Source: Nocardioides speluncae | GTDB lineage: Bacteria; Actinomycetota; Actinomycetes; Propionibacteriales; Nocardioidaceae | Direction: 5' to 3' | Assembly: GCF_003121585.1 (NCBI RefSeq) | Contig: NZ_QEOO01000036.1 | Span: 310,001 to 374,000, forward strand | Length of the DNA: 64,000 bases | Part shown: in pieces, positions 52,764-60,834 of the stretch | Position numbering within the stretch: position 1 is the first letter of the stretch | Layout of the letters: each line of letters starts with the position of its first letter | Notes under the pieces: generated by a model | The model's database searches: none | What the model saw: the letters and a program-made list of their open reading frames with translations, nothing else | What the model was told of the DNA's origin: nothing | Translations under genes and position numbers: made by a program

Positions 52764-52866
52764 GCGCGGTCCCGACCACGCTTTGACCGACCACGCCTGA
52801 CACGGAGCCGGCATGCCACCGCCGGCCACCGCAGACAGAGCCGCAACAGAGATAGAGAGCAGAGAG

Positions 52867-53061
52867 ATGCCGAAGAACAAGACGCACTCCGGTGCGAGCA
52901 AGCGCTTCCGCGTGACCGGATCCGGCAAGATCCGTCGCCAGAAGACCGGCCTGCGCCACAACCTCGAGAAGAAGCCCTCGAAGGTGACGCGTCGCATGTC
53001 CGGCACGACCGAGGTCGCCAAGGCCGACGTCAAGCGCGCCAAGAAGCTGCTCGGACTCTGA
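52867..53061 (+). CDS. rpmI: 50S ribosomal protein L35
   Basis: The 64-residue L35 reads MPKNKTHSGASKRFRVTGSG and then a basic tail ending ADVKRAKKLLGL, fully typical. The gene follows infC by about 100 bases and a GAGAGCAGAGAG ribosome-binding region. With infC and rplT it forms the usual three-gene operon. Confidence 0.98.
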   Translation: MPKNKTHSGASKRFRVTGSGKIRRQKTGLRHNLEKKPSKVTRRMSGTTEVAKADVKRAKKLLGL

Positions 53062-53117
53062 GCACCCCGGCCAGCACCGGCCACCACACGAAGAACGTTT
53101 AAGCAAGGAGTAAGACA

Positions 53118-53510
53118 GTGGCACGCGTCAAGCGGGCAGTGAACGCCCAGAAGAAGCGCCGTACGACCCTCGAGCGCGCCAGCGGCTACCGCGGCCAGCG
53201 CTCGAGGCTCTACCGCAAGGCCAAGGAGCAGGTCACCCACTCGCTGGTCTACAGCTACCGGGACCGCCGGGCGAAGAAGGGCGAGTTCCGCAAGCTGTGG
53301 ATCCAGCGCATCAACGCCGCCGCGCGTGCGCAGGGCCTGACCTACAACCGCTTCATCCAGGGCCTGAACCTGGCCGGCGTCGAGGTGGACCGCAAGATCC
53401 TCGCGGACCTCGCCGTCAACGACGCCCCGGCGTTCAACGCGCTCGTGGAGACCGCCAAGGCGGCGCTCCCGGCGGACGTGAACGCGCCCAAGGCCGAGTC
53501 CAACGCCTGA
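53118..53510 (+). CDS. rplT: 50S ribosomal protein L20
   Basis: L20 is an early assembly protein of the large subunit and in Bacillus the autoregulator of its operon. The 130-residue protein has ARVKRAVNAQKKRRTTLERASGYRGQRSRLYRKAKEQ and the C-terminal RNA-binding domain (YNRFIQGLNLAGVEVDRKILADLAV). The GTG start follows AAGGAG. Confidence 0.98.
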   Translation: MARVKRAVNAQKKRRTTLERASGYRGQRSRLYRKAKEQVTHSLVYSYRDRRAKKGEFRKLWIQRINAAARAQGLTYNRFIQGLNLAGVEVDRKILADLAVNDAPAFNALVETAKAALPADVNAPKAESNA

Positions 53511-53522
53511 CCCCTGCCCGCT

Positions 53523-53557
53523 GGTTGAGGAGGTCGCGCAGCGACCGTCTCGAAACC
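53523..53557. repeat. REP-like palindromic element
   Basis: A 35-base element starting GGTTGAGGAGGTCGC and ending GCGACCGTCTCGAAACC lies in the 73-base gap after rplT. GGTCGC/GCGACC around GCA forms the core palindrome and GGTT/AACC the ends. From memory, sequences of this kind recur through Nocardioides genomes; only this copy is in the window. Confidence 0.7.
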
Positions 53558-53583
53558 AAGGGCAACGGCAAGGACCAATCGAC

Positions 53584-54387
53584 GTGGCGAGCTTTCCGAC
53601 AGCCCCGCTGACCCACGGCAACACCAGGGTCAAGGAGGCGCGGAAGCTCGCCCGTCGTGCGTCCCGGGCCGAACGCCGGCTGTTCCTCGCCGACGGCCCG
53701 AAGGCGGTCGAGGGCGCCCTCGGCGTCCCCGGCTGCGTGGTCGAGGTGTTCGCGACCGAGACCGCGACAAGTGAGTACGACGCCCTCCGGGCTGCTGCTC
53801 CCACTTGGACGCTGGTCGACGACCGCGCCCTGGCGTCCCTCAGCGACTCGGTCCACCCGCAGGGCCTGGTCGCCGTCTGCCGGTTCGTGGACCGGCCCAC
53901 CGGCCACGTCCTCGGCGACGACCCCCGTCTGGTCACGATCTGCGCGGACGTCCGCGACCCCGGCAACGCCGGCACCGTGATCCGCTGCGCCGACGCGGCC
54001 GGAGCCGACGCCGTACTGCTGGCCGGCAGCTCGGTGGACGCCTACAACCCCAAGACCGTCCGGGCCACCGTCGGCAGCCTGTTCCACCTGCCGCTCGCGA
54101 TCGCGCCGGACCCCGCTGAGGCGGTGCGCGCCGCGCAGACCGCCGGGCTCGTCGTCCTCGCTGCCGACGGACGCGGCGAGGTCGACCTCGACGACGCGAT
54201 CGACGACCAGCTGCTGCGGCAGCCCACCGCGTGGCTGTTCGGCAATGAGGCCTGGGGGCTGCCCGCCGAGCTCGCCGAGCTCGCCGACCACCGGGTCCGG
54301 ATCCCGATCCACGGCCGCGCCGAGAGCCTCAACCTCTCGACCGCCGCCGCGATCTGCCTCTACGCGAGCGCCCGCGCCCAGCGCTGA
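53584..54387 (+). CDS. TrmH/SpoU family RNA 2'-O-methyltransferase
   Basis: The 267-residue protein has the N-terminal RNA-binding domain (NTRVKEARKLARRASRAERRLFLADGPKAVEGAL) and the SPOUT domain with its three motifs: DVRDPGNAGTVIRCADAAGAD, WLFGNEAWGLPAEL and IPIHGRAESLNLSTAAAICLY. These modify 23S rRNA or tRNA riboses (TsnR/TrmH type). The GTG start is 73 bases after rplT, in keeping with the actinobacterial rplT-spoU-pheS order, here interrupted by other genes. Confidence 0.92.
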   Translation: MASFPTAPLTHGNTRVKEARKLARRASRAERRLFLADGPKAVEGALGVPGCVVEVFATETATSEYDALRAAAPTWTLVDDRALASLSDSVHPQGLVAVCRFVDRPTGHVLGDDPRLVTICADVRDPGNAGTVIRCADAAGADAVLLAGSSVDAYNPKTVRATVGSLFHLPLAIAPDPAEAVRAAQTAGLVVLAADGRGEVDLDDAIDDQLLRQPTAWLFGNEAWGLPAELAELADHRVRIPIHGRAESLNLSTAAAICLYASARAQR

Positions 54388-54399
54388 AACCTGGCCGGC

Positions 54400-56028
54400 T
54401 CAGCCGATCCTGGCCCGCCAGCGGCCGTCGACCCGGACGAACCTGACCGCGACCTGGTCCGACCGTCCGTCGAGATAGAACCGAGGACCGGCGACCTCGC
54501 TCTGGATCGCGCGCACGCACGGACCAGGCCGGGTCAGACGGAGCCGTTGGATGGTCTTCCAGCCGGTGGCGGTGGAGCGCTGCAGCGCGTTCGGCCAGCC
54601 GTTGTTGCCACCGGTGTCGGTGACCCGGAGGACCGTGCGCGGCCCGATCGGCAGCACGATGTCGCAGCGGCGGGTCGCCCTGACCGGGAGCCGGATCACA
54701 CCGGACTTCGAGGCCACGACCACGCGACCCGACGTGGGCACCGCGAGCAGGGCACCGCCACCGCCGGCGCCGAGCGGGTGAGCACCGAGGAACGCGCGCC
54801 GCCAGCCTTGGCCAGCGTTGAGCAGGATGATGTGACCGCCCCGGGGCGCCGGCTGGCCGTACTGGCCGGTGGGCGGGTAGTCGCCGTCGGCCGACCTCTT
54901 CGGGTAGCAGGTGATGTCGACCGCCAGCACCGACCAGTAGTCGCCGTCGCTGCCGAACCCGCCCCAGGTGCAGGCACGGAACCCGTGGTCGTACACGGTG
55001 ACCGGGTCGAGCCAGCGCTGAGCCTGCTCGTCGTACCGCTGCACGCGGATCCGGCGCCGGTCCGGCGAGCCGACCGCGAACAGCGCCTGGCCGCGTGCGG
55101 AGTGGAACCGGGTGTACATCGCGCGGCGCGGACGGGACGGATAGCTGATCAAGTCGGGCGCGACGAACGGCGCGACCCTGGTCACCGCGAACGGTGAGTC
55201 GGCGTCCGGGCGTGTCACCCGGAACGTCGTCGCCCGGCTGCCGAAGCCGGCCAGCACGGTGTTGAGGTCGACGTTGTCGACGCCGAGCTCGGTGCAGCCG
55301 ATCTGCTCGCCCGGAGCCAGCTCCAGTTGCTGCTTGCGGACGCCGCCGTCGAGCGCGCGGGTGACGAAGCCAAGGCTGCAGCCGTCGCCCTCGCCGCTGA
55401 TGGCGCCCGCGACGGTCACCTCACCGGGGTCGCTGACCACGGCGGTCACGCCGTACTCGTCGCTGTCGAATGGCACCGACCCGCTCTGGAACCCGTGGCC
55501 GAGGCGCCAGGTCAGATGGTGCCCGGAGCCGCCGCCCAGCCAGACCGCACGACGTCCGTCAGGGGAGATGCCGGGAGTGGTGTAGGCCTCGCCCGGGACT
55601 TGGTGACGCGCCCAGGTGAAGGTGTCCCGCGAGGCCAGCGCGTGACTATGGACCGGTGCCTGGTCCTCCGACCAGCCGGGGTCGCACTCGAGCAGCAGCG
55701 CGACGCCGCCCGCGGATGCCTTGCCGGAGACGTCGCCGCACTCGAGGCCCTTCTTGTGGAAGAGCAGCGACGGCTTCGACCAGGTCTGTGAGCCGGGGGA
55801 GTAGCGCTGGATCATCACCCGCCTCCGGTCGGGCGAGCCGACGGCGATCCTGCGGCCGTCAGGTAGCGGGATCACGACGTTGGGGAGTGCGGCGTAGCGC
55901 ACCGGCCCCGCCTGTTCGGCCGAGGCTGTCGCGGGCGCGGAGGGAGTCGAGACCGCTGTCGATGCCGAGAGAGTCACCGCCAACGTCGCGCCCAGGGCCA
56001 TCGTCAGAGTCTTCTGTCCCCGCGTCAC
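54400..56028 (-). CDS. Large secreted protein, beta-propeller-like, unknown function
   Basis: A 542-residue protein with a signal peptide (TLTMALGATLAVTLSASTAVSTPSAPATASA). The mature part holds an internal repeat, with VGSPDRRRVMIQRYSPGSQTW near residue 65 and VGSPDRRRIRVQRYDEQAQRW near residue 320, each followed by strand-rich segments and Cys pairs. This suggests a duplicated propeller module. It may act outside the cell; no catalytic motif was seen. It is convergent with the SpoU gene and divergent from the sigma gene. Confidence 0.75.
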   Translation of the reverse strand: MTRGQKTLTMALGATLAVTLSASTAVSTPSAPATASAEQAGPVRYAALPNVVIPLPDGRRIAVGSPDRRRVMIQRYSPGSQTWSKPSLLFHKKGLECGDVSGKASAGGVALLLECDPGWSEDQAPVHSHALASRDTFTWARHQVPGEAYTTPGISPDGRRAVWLGGGSGHHLTWRLGHGFQSGSVPFDSDEYGVTAVVSDPGEVTVAGAISGEGDGCSLGFVTRALDGGVRKQQLELAPGEQIGCTELGVDNVDLNTVLAGFGSRATTFRVTRPDADSPFAVTRVAPFVAPDLISYPSRPRRAMYTRFHSARGQALFAVGSPDRRRIRVQRYDEQAQRWLDPVTVYDHGFRACTWGGFGSDGDYWSVLAVDITCYPKRSADGDYPPTGQYGQPAPRGGHIILLNAGQGWRRAFLGAHPLGAGGGGALLAVPTSGRVVVASKSGVIRLPVRATRRCDIVLPIGPRTVLRVTDTGGNNGWPNALQRSTATGWKTIQRLRLTRPGPCVRAIQSEVAGPRFYLDGRSDQVAVRFVRVDGRWRARIG

Positions 56029-56178
56029 ATCGTTCCCCGTTCACCCGTTGTCTTCGTCGGCGAAACCCTAGCCCGTGCCAGGACAGCCGTCGGAACCGAT
56101 CGCCCGGCGGCGGTGTAGCAGCGATGCTGGGACGAGACGAACGGAGCCACGATCAGCCCCGACGACGATGGTGCCCTC

Positions 56179-56730
56179 GTGCAGCAGGCCCGCGCCGGCG
56201 ACCTCGACGCGTACGCCGTGCTGGTACGTCGTCATGCCCAGATGGCGGTGCGCACCGCCGCGCTCCTCGGGGCGGGCGCCGAGGCGGAGGACGTCGTACA
56301 GGAGGCGCTGGTGAAGGCGTACCGGTCACTGGGGCGGTTCCGCGACGGCGCCGCGTTCCGGCCGTGGCTGCTGCGGATCGTTGCCAATGAGGCGCACAAC
56401 CTGCACCGCTCCGGCGTACGGCGTGGCGCGCGTGAGCGCAGGGTCGGCCTCGACCCGTCGTACGCAGGCCAGGCCGACCCGGCCATGGCAGCAGAGACCG
56501 CCGAGCTGGACCGCCGGGTGCTGGCCGCCGTACACGGCCTCCCGGAGCGGCTCCGGCTGGTCGTCACCTGCCGTTACCTCCTGGAGCTGGACGAGGCGGA
56601 GACCGCGACCGTGCTGGCGGTGCCGCGCGGGACCGTGAAGTCGCGGCTGAGCCGTGGCCTGGCGGCACTCCGGCGAACCCTGACCGACGAGGGCCTGCAG
56701 CCGGACGGAGCGGAGGTGCGACATGGCTGA
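56179..56730 (+). CDS. ECF sigma factor (RpoE-like)
   Basis: The 183-residue sigma factor has region 2 (DAYAVLVRRHAQMAVRTAALLGAGAEAEDVVQEALVKAYRSLGRF, PWLLRIVANEAHN) and region 4 (LPERLRLVVTCRYLLELDEAETATVLAVPRGTVKSRLSRGLAALRR). GTG at 56179 is the first standard start. In the same frame the upstream codons read ISPDDDGAL behind a GGAG, which looks like the true N-terminus but would require an ATC start at 56152. It overlaps the next gene by eight bases. Confidence 0.9.
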   Translation: MQQARAGDLDAYAVLVRRHAQMAVRTAALLGAGAEAEDVVQEALVKAYRSLGRFRDGAAFRPWLLRIVANEAHNLHRSGVRRGARERRVGLDPSYAGQADPAMAAETAELDRRVLAAVHGLPERLRLVVTCRYLLELDEAETATVLAVPRGTVKSRLSRGLAALRRTLTDEGLQPDGAEVRHG

Positions 56731-57493
56731 CCTGTGGACCGACGAACGTCTCGAGGAGGTCCTGCGCGATGCCGGGCGACGCGCACCGGCCCCGGTGCCA
56801 CCCGGGCTCGCGGAGACCGTCCTCGCACGGCTGGCCGACGAGCCGGCCCCGGCAGTGGACGGCCGATGGGCCGCCGTACGCCGGCTGGCCGACCGTGTGC
56901 TCGAGTGGGCCCGCGGCCGGATCGCCTGGCTGGTAGCAGTGCTGGTCGGATTGGTGACTGCCGTCGTACTCGTGGTCTCGCCGGTCGGGGCCACCGTCGC
57001 GGAGTGGTTCGGCTTCCACGGGGTCGAGGTGCACCGCGACGACGGTCCACCGCCGACCGGTACGCCGACAGTGCCGCCCGCCGGCGACGACCTCTCGCTC
57101 GCCGAAGCCGACGCCCTGGTCGACTTCGCGCCGCGGGTCCCCGCCGAGCTCGGCGACCCGGACCAGGTGACCGTGTCGGCCGACCGGAAGCTGCTCTCGA
57201 TGAGCTGGGGGACGGGCAGCGAGACGGTCCGGCTCGACCAGTTCGACGGAGAGGTGGAACCCAGGTTCTGGAAGTCGGTGTCCGACGCCGACTTCGTGAT
57301 GGTCGGGCCGCACGACGGTCTCTGGCTGCCGACTCCGCACGAGGTGGCGCTGCTGGACGGCGACCGCGAGGTACTGCTGCCGCCCCGGCTGGCGGCCCAG
57401 ACGCTGCTGTGGTTCGAGGGCGGGGTGACCTACCGGCTGGAGGGACCGTTCACTCAGGCCACCGCCATCACGATCGCCGAGTCCCTGCGCTGA
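56723..57493 (+). CDS. Membrane-anchored anti-sigma-like protein
   Basis: The 256-residue product has a cytosolic N-terminus of about 70 residues (LEEVLRDAGRRAPAPVPPGLAETVLARL), one membrane helix (IAWLVAVLVGLVTAVVLVVSP), and an outer DUF4367-like domain rich in strands. It overlaps the sigma gene by eight bases, so it is probably its regulator. No zinc-binding HxxxCxxC motif is visible. Its stop TGA is formed by the first unit of the repeat array. Confidence 0.8.
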   Translation: MADLWTDERLEEVLRDAGRRAPAPVPPGLAETVLARLADEPAPAVDGRWAAVRRLADRVLEWARGRIAWLVAVLVGLVTAVVLVVSPVGATVAEWFGFHGVEVHRDDGPPPTGTPTVPPAGDDLSLAEADALVDFAPRVPAELGDPDQVTVSADRKLLSMSWGTGSETVRLDQFDGEVEPRFWKSVSDADFVMVGPHDGLWLPTPHEVALLDGDREVLLPPRLAAQTLLWFEGGVTYRLEGPFTQATAITIAESLR

Positions 57494-57784
57494 CCCGGCC
57501 CGTCTTCACGCGGAGCGACGCTGACCCGGCCCGTCTTCACGTGGAGAGACGCTGACCCGGCCCGTCTTCACGCGGAGCGACGCTGACCCGGCCCGTCTTC
57601 ACGTGGAGAGACGCTGACCCGGCCGTTGTTGACCTAGCGCGTGTCAACAACGGCCGGGTCGACGTTGCGTGGTGTGAAGACGGGCCGGGTCGACTTTGCG
57701 TGGTGGGAAGACGGGCCGGGTCGACGTTGCGTGGTGTGAAGACGGGCCGGGTCGACGTTGCGTGGCGTGAAGACGGGCCGGGTC
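57492..57784. repeat. Ten-arm mirror-image palindromic repeat array, 31-bp period
   Basis: Forward arms of GACCCGGCCCGTCTTCAC start at 57492, 57523, 57554 and 57585, followed by the variant GACCCGGCCGTTGTTGAC at 57616. After a 9-base loop (57634-57642) come its complement at 57643 and reverse arms at 57674, 57705, 57736 and 57767. All steps are exactly 31 bases except the central 27. Between forward arms the 13-base spacers alternate between two sequences. This fills nearly the whole 359-base gap between the anti-sigma-like gene and the next gene; only the last 68 bases are other sequence, including that gene's ribosome-binding site. Confidence 0.95.
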
Positions 57785-57852
57785 AGCGTTTCCTGGGAAC
57801 CGGCGGGCGGCGGGCGGTGTATCCACGCCGACACCCTTCCCGAGGAGGACCC

Positions 57853-58530
57853 ATGCGCAGACTTCTGCTGGCCATCCTGATCGCCGTGTGCGGCGTACTC
57901 CTGCAGCCGATCCCCGCCGACGCCGGCGGCCCCACCAGTGTGCTTATCACCAACCCGTCCCTCGACCGGGCAACCGCCTTAACCACCGGCGACACTCGGT
58001 ACGGCGAGCTTGAGCAGCTGCTGAACGACACTACGCCGGTGGCCGAACCGGCCACGTTCCCCGACGGGGACTGGCTGGTCGTCAGCTGGCTTGCGCATGA
58101 CATCCATGTCTGGCGGACGCACCAGGTGCTGCTGGACGCCGCCGGTGGCCCGCTGGTGGCGATGACCAACCGCGACGGCTCGGAGCCCGACCCGAGACCG
58201 ACCTGGGCGCGGCTCGACGACGCGGCTGCCCTGAAGGCGCTGCTGACCGAGCTCGGCATCCTCGGGAAGTCGAAGCCCGACTGCCCGTCCGTCGCAGAGT
58301 CCGGCGCCGCGGGCCTCACCACCAACAAGCAGCCGCCGACGGCGGCCGTGGAGACCGCCGCCGAGCCGGAGTCCTCGTGGTTCGCCCTGACCGGATGGCG
58401 CTGGGTGGTCCCGGGCCTCCTGGGCGGCCTGCTGCTCGGCCTGGCGTTCCTGCCCGCCCGCAAGCTGATCAGCCGGCGGTCAGGTCCTCCCGGGGAGCGT
58501 CATCAGCTGATCGACGTCCCAGGGCACTAA
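57853..58530 (+). CDS. Membrane protein with extracytoplasmic domain, unknown function
   Basis: The 225-residue protein starts with a signal peptide (MRRLLLAILIAVCGVLLQPIPADA), has an outer domain of about 150 residues (TSVLITNPSLDRATALTTGDTRYGELEQLL, DGDWLVVSWLAHDIHVWRTHQVLL), and one C-terminal membrane helix (WVVPGLLGGLLLGLAFLPARKLI). It is thus a type I membrane protein. GAGGAGGAC precedes the ATG. No family was recognised; the position after a sigma/anti-sigma pair may be chance. Confidence 0.8.
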   Translation: MRRLLLAILIAVCGVLLQPIPADAGGPTSVLITNPSLDRATALTTGDTRYGELEQLLNDTTPVAEPATFPDGDWLVVSWLAHDIHVWRTHQVLLDAAGGPLVAMTNRDGSEPDPRPTWARLDDAAALKALLTELGILGKSKPDCPSVAESGAAGLTTNKQPPTAAVETAAEPESSWFALTGWRWVVPGLLGGLLLGLAFLPARKLISRRSGPPGERHQLIDVPGH

Positions 58531-58569
58531 GGGCATGTCTCCCTGGCCGTGGCCGGGGAGACATGCCCT
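58530..58569 (+). terminator. Hairpin between the membrane protein and kinase genes
   Basis: AGGGCATGTCTCCC (58530-58543) and GGGAGACATGCCCT (58556-58569) form a perfect 14-bp stem. The left arm begins at the last base of the preceding stop codon, and the right arm ends at the TAGATT box of the next gene. Confidence 0.8.
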
Positions 58570-58574
58570 AGATT
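58569..58574 (+). promoter_or_regulatory. TAGATT -10 box, candidate leaderless promoter of the kinase gene
   Basis: The box ends 6 bases before the GTG at 58581, directly behind a terminator hairpin, so transcription of the kinase must start here or very near. Confidence 0.55.
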
Positions 58575-58580
58575 GCGAGG

Positions 58581-59624
58581 GTGACCAGCCAGCAGGACGT
58601 GCTCGACGCGCTGCCCGACGGCATCGTGGCGGCCGGACCCGACGGCGTGGTCACCATCGTCAACCGGGTCGGTGCCGAGATGCTCGGCGCCGAGCCGGAG
58701 GACATGCTCGGCCACAAGCTCGAGGACGTCCTGGTGCTGCAGGACCAGGCCGGGCGCGGATGGTTCGCCCACAACCAGCCGTACGACGGCCTGCCCACCA
58801 GGACCGGCGTGCCGGAGCAGTCCTGGACCCTCCCGGACGGGACCGAGGTCCTGGTCGTGGCCCGGATCCACCGGACCGTGGGGGAGATCGCGCAGATCGT
58901 GGTGAGCCTCCGCTCCGGCCGCGGCCGGGCCCGGCTGGACCGCGAGCGCTCCGACCTGGTCGCCACCGTCGCCCACGAGCTGCGGTCACCGCTGACCGGG
59001 GTCAAGGGGTTCGTGCAGGCGCTGCTCAACCGCTGGGACAAGCTGACCGACGAGCAGAAGAAGCTGATGCTCACCACGGTCAACTCCGACGCCGACCGGC
59101 TGAGCCGGCTGATCGCCGAGCTCCTCGACGTGGCCCGGATCGACACCGGCCGGCTCACCCTCTACCCGCGGCCGAGCAGCTCGGCGGTGCTGATCACCCG
59201 GGTGGCCGACTCGGTCCGCGCCGGCACCTCCCGGCCGGTCCATCTGGATCTCGACGACGATGTCCCCGAGGTGCACATCGACCCGGACAAGTTCACCCAG
59301 GTGGTCACCAACCTGATCGAGAACGGCGTCCGGCACGGCCGCGGCACGGTCGTGGTCAGCACCCGCCGGCTGGCCACGGACGCCGAGTTTCCCGGCGTAC
59401 TCATGACCGTCGACGACGAGGGCGACGGGATCCCGCAGGAGATCCGGGACCGGGTGTTCACCAAGTTCTGGACCCACGGCGAGCGCGGCGGCTCCGGACT
59501 CGGCATGTACATCGTGAACGGCCTGGTCCGTGCTCATGGCGGCACCGTGACGGTTGGGCAGTCGCCCACCGGAGGAGCCCGGATCACCGTCTCCTGGCCG
59601 AGTGAGGACAGCCGAAGCAGCTAG
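58581..59624 (+). CDS. PAS domain-containing sensor histidine kinase
   Basis: The 347-residue protein has an N-terminal PAS domain (LPDGIVAAGPDGVVTIVNRVGAEMLG, residues about 5-110), a HisKA domain with the phosphoacceptor His in TVAHELRSPLTGVKGFVQAL (about residue 133), and a HATPase domain with NLIENGVRHG, DEGDGIP and GGSGLGMYIV. No membrane helices are present, so it is a cytosolic sensor. No response regulator gene is adjacent, so it is an orphan kinase. It sits upstream of pheS. Confidence 0.93.
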   Translation: MTSQQDVLDALPDGIVAAGPDGVVTIVNRVGAEMLGAEPEDMLGHKLEDVLVLQDQAGRGWFAHNQPYDGLPTRTGVPEQSWTLPDGTEVLVVARIHRTVGEIAQIVVSLRSGRGRARLDRERSDLVATVAHELRSPLTGVKGFVQALLNRWDKLTDEQKKLMLTTVNSDADRLSRLIAELLDVARIDTGRLTLYPRPSSSAVLITRVADSVRAGTSRPVHLDLDDDVPEVHIDPDKFTQVVTNLIENGVRHGRGTVVVSTRRLATDAEFPGVLMTVDDEGDGIPQEIRDRVFTKFWTHGERGGSGLGMYIVNGLVRAHGGTVTVGQSPTGGARITVSWPSEDSRSS

Positions 59625-59734
59625 CGCACGTCCCAGCGACACGCGCGGCCCACGCCGTACGGCGGAACCCGGTCGCATCGGACGGCCGGGCCTTCCTAGA
59701 CTCAGGGCTGCACATCCCGCTCCGAAAGGCAGAC

Positions 59735-60832
59735 ATGTCGGGCCCGAACTCCGAATACGACCCGGTCGAGGTCACGCCGCTGCGTGCCGACCAGGTCGAG
59801 GCGATGCGCGACGCCGCGCTCGCAGCCATCTCCGACGCAGCCGATCTGGACGCGCTGAAGCAGGTGCGGATCGACCACACCGGTGACCGATCGCCGCTGG
59901 CGCTCGCCAAGCGGGAGATCGGGGCGCTGCCGCCGCAGGCGCGCAAGGAGGCGGGTCAGCGGGTCGGCCAGGCCAGGGGCGCGGTCAACAAGGCGCTCGG
60001 CGAGCGGCAGGGCGTGCTCGAGGCCGAGCACGAGGAGCGGATGCTGGTCACCGAGACCGTCGACGTCACGCTGCCGACCGACCGCTCTCAGCGGGGCGCG
60101 CGGCACCCGATCACCACCCTGTCCGAGCGGCTCACCGACATCTTCGTCGCGATGGGCTGGGAGGTCGCCGAGGGGCCGTGGGTCGAGGCCGAGTGGCTGA
60201 ACTTCGACGCCCTCAACATGGGCGAGGACCACCCGGCGCGCACCATGCAGGACACGTTCTGGCTGGAGCCGAGCAAGGCAGCGCTGGTGCTGCGCACGCA
60301 TACTTCGCCGGTGCAGGCCCGGACCATGCTCACCCGCGAGCCACCCATCTACGTCGTCTGCCCGGGCCGGGTCTACCGCACCGACGAGATCGACGCGACC
60401 CACTCTCCGGTCTTCCACCAGATCGAGGGCCTGGTCGTCGACAAGGGCATCACCATGGCCCACCTCAAGGGCAGCCTCGACCACATGACCGAGGCGATGT
60501 TCGGCGAGGGCATCTCCACCCGCTTCCGGCCGTCGTACTTCCCGTTCACCGAGCCGTCCGCCGAGATGGACATGGTCTGCTTCGTCTGCCGCGGCGAGAA
60601 CTCCGAGGACTGCCGGACCTGCCGCGGCGAGGGCTGGATCGAGCTCGGCGGCTGTGGCGTGGTCAACCCGCGCGTGCTCATCTCCTGCGGCATCGACCCC
60701 GAGGTCTACACCGGCTTCGCGTTCGGCTTTGGCATCGACCGGATGCTGATGTTCCGCCACAACGTGGCCGACCTGCGCGACGTGTTCGAGGGCGACGTCC
60801 GTTTCGCCCAGCCCTTCGGAGTGGAGATCTAG
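59735..60832 (+). CDS. pheS: Phenylalanine-tRNA ligase alpha subunit
   Basis: The 365-residue alpha subunit carries the class II synthetase active site: HPITTLSERLTDIF, RTHTSPVQARTM, VCPGRVYRTDEIDATHSPVFHQIEGLVVD and GFAFGFGIDRMLMFRHNV. The N-terminal coiled coil binds tRNA. ATG at 59735 has an AAGGCAG site, and a TAGACT box lies at 59697. No T-box leader was seen in the 110-base gap. pheT follows two bases later. Confidence 0.97.
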   Translation: MSGPNSEYDPVEVTPLRADQVEAMRDAALAAISDAADLDALKQVRIDHTGDRSPLALAKREIGALPPQARKEAGQRVGQARGAVNKALGERQGVLEAEHEERMLVTETVDVTLPTDRSQRGARHPITTLSERLTDIFVAMGWEVAEGPWVEAEWLNFDALNMGEDHPARTMQDTFWLEPSKAALVLRTHTSPVQARTMLTREPPIYVVCPGRVYRTDEIDATHSPVFHQIEGLVVDKGITMAHLKGSLDHMTEAMFGEGISTRFRPSYFPFTEPSAEMDMVCFVCRGENSEDCRTCRGEGWIELGGCGVVNPRVLISCGIDPEVYTGFAFGFGIDRMLMFRHNVADLRDVFEGDVRFAQPFGVEI

Positions 60833-60834
60833 AC

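Noticed and set aside
57492..57784. CRISPR array
   Set aside because: Intervening sequences are only 13 bases and nearly identical, repeat orientation flips at a central hairpin, and no cas gene is present.
59625..59734. T-box leader before pheS
   Set aside because: The gap is 110 bases and lacks the T-box sequence (TGGNACCGCG-like) and a terminator.
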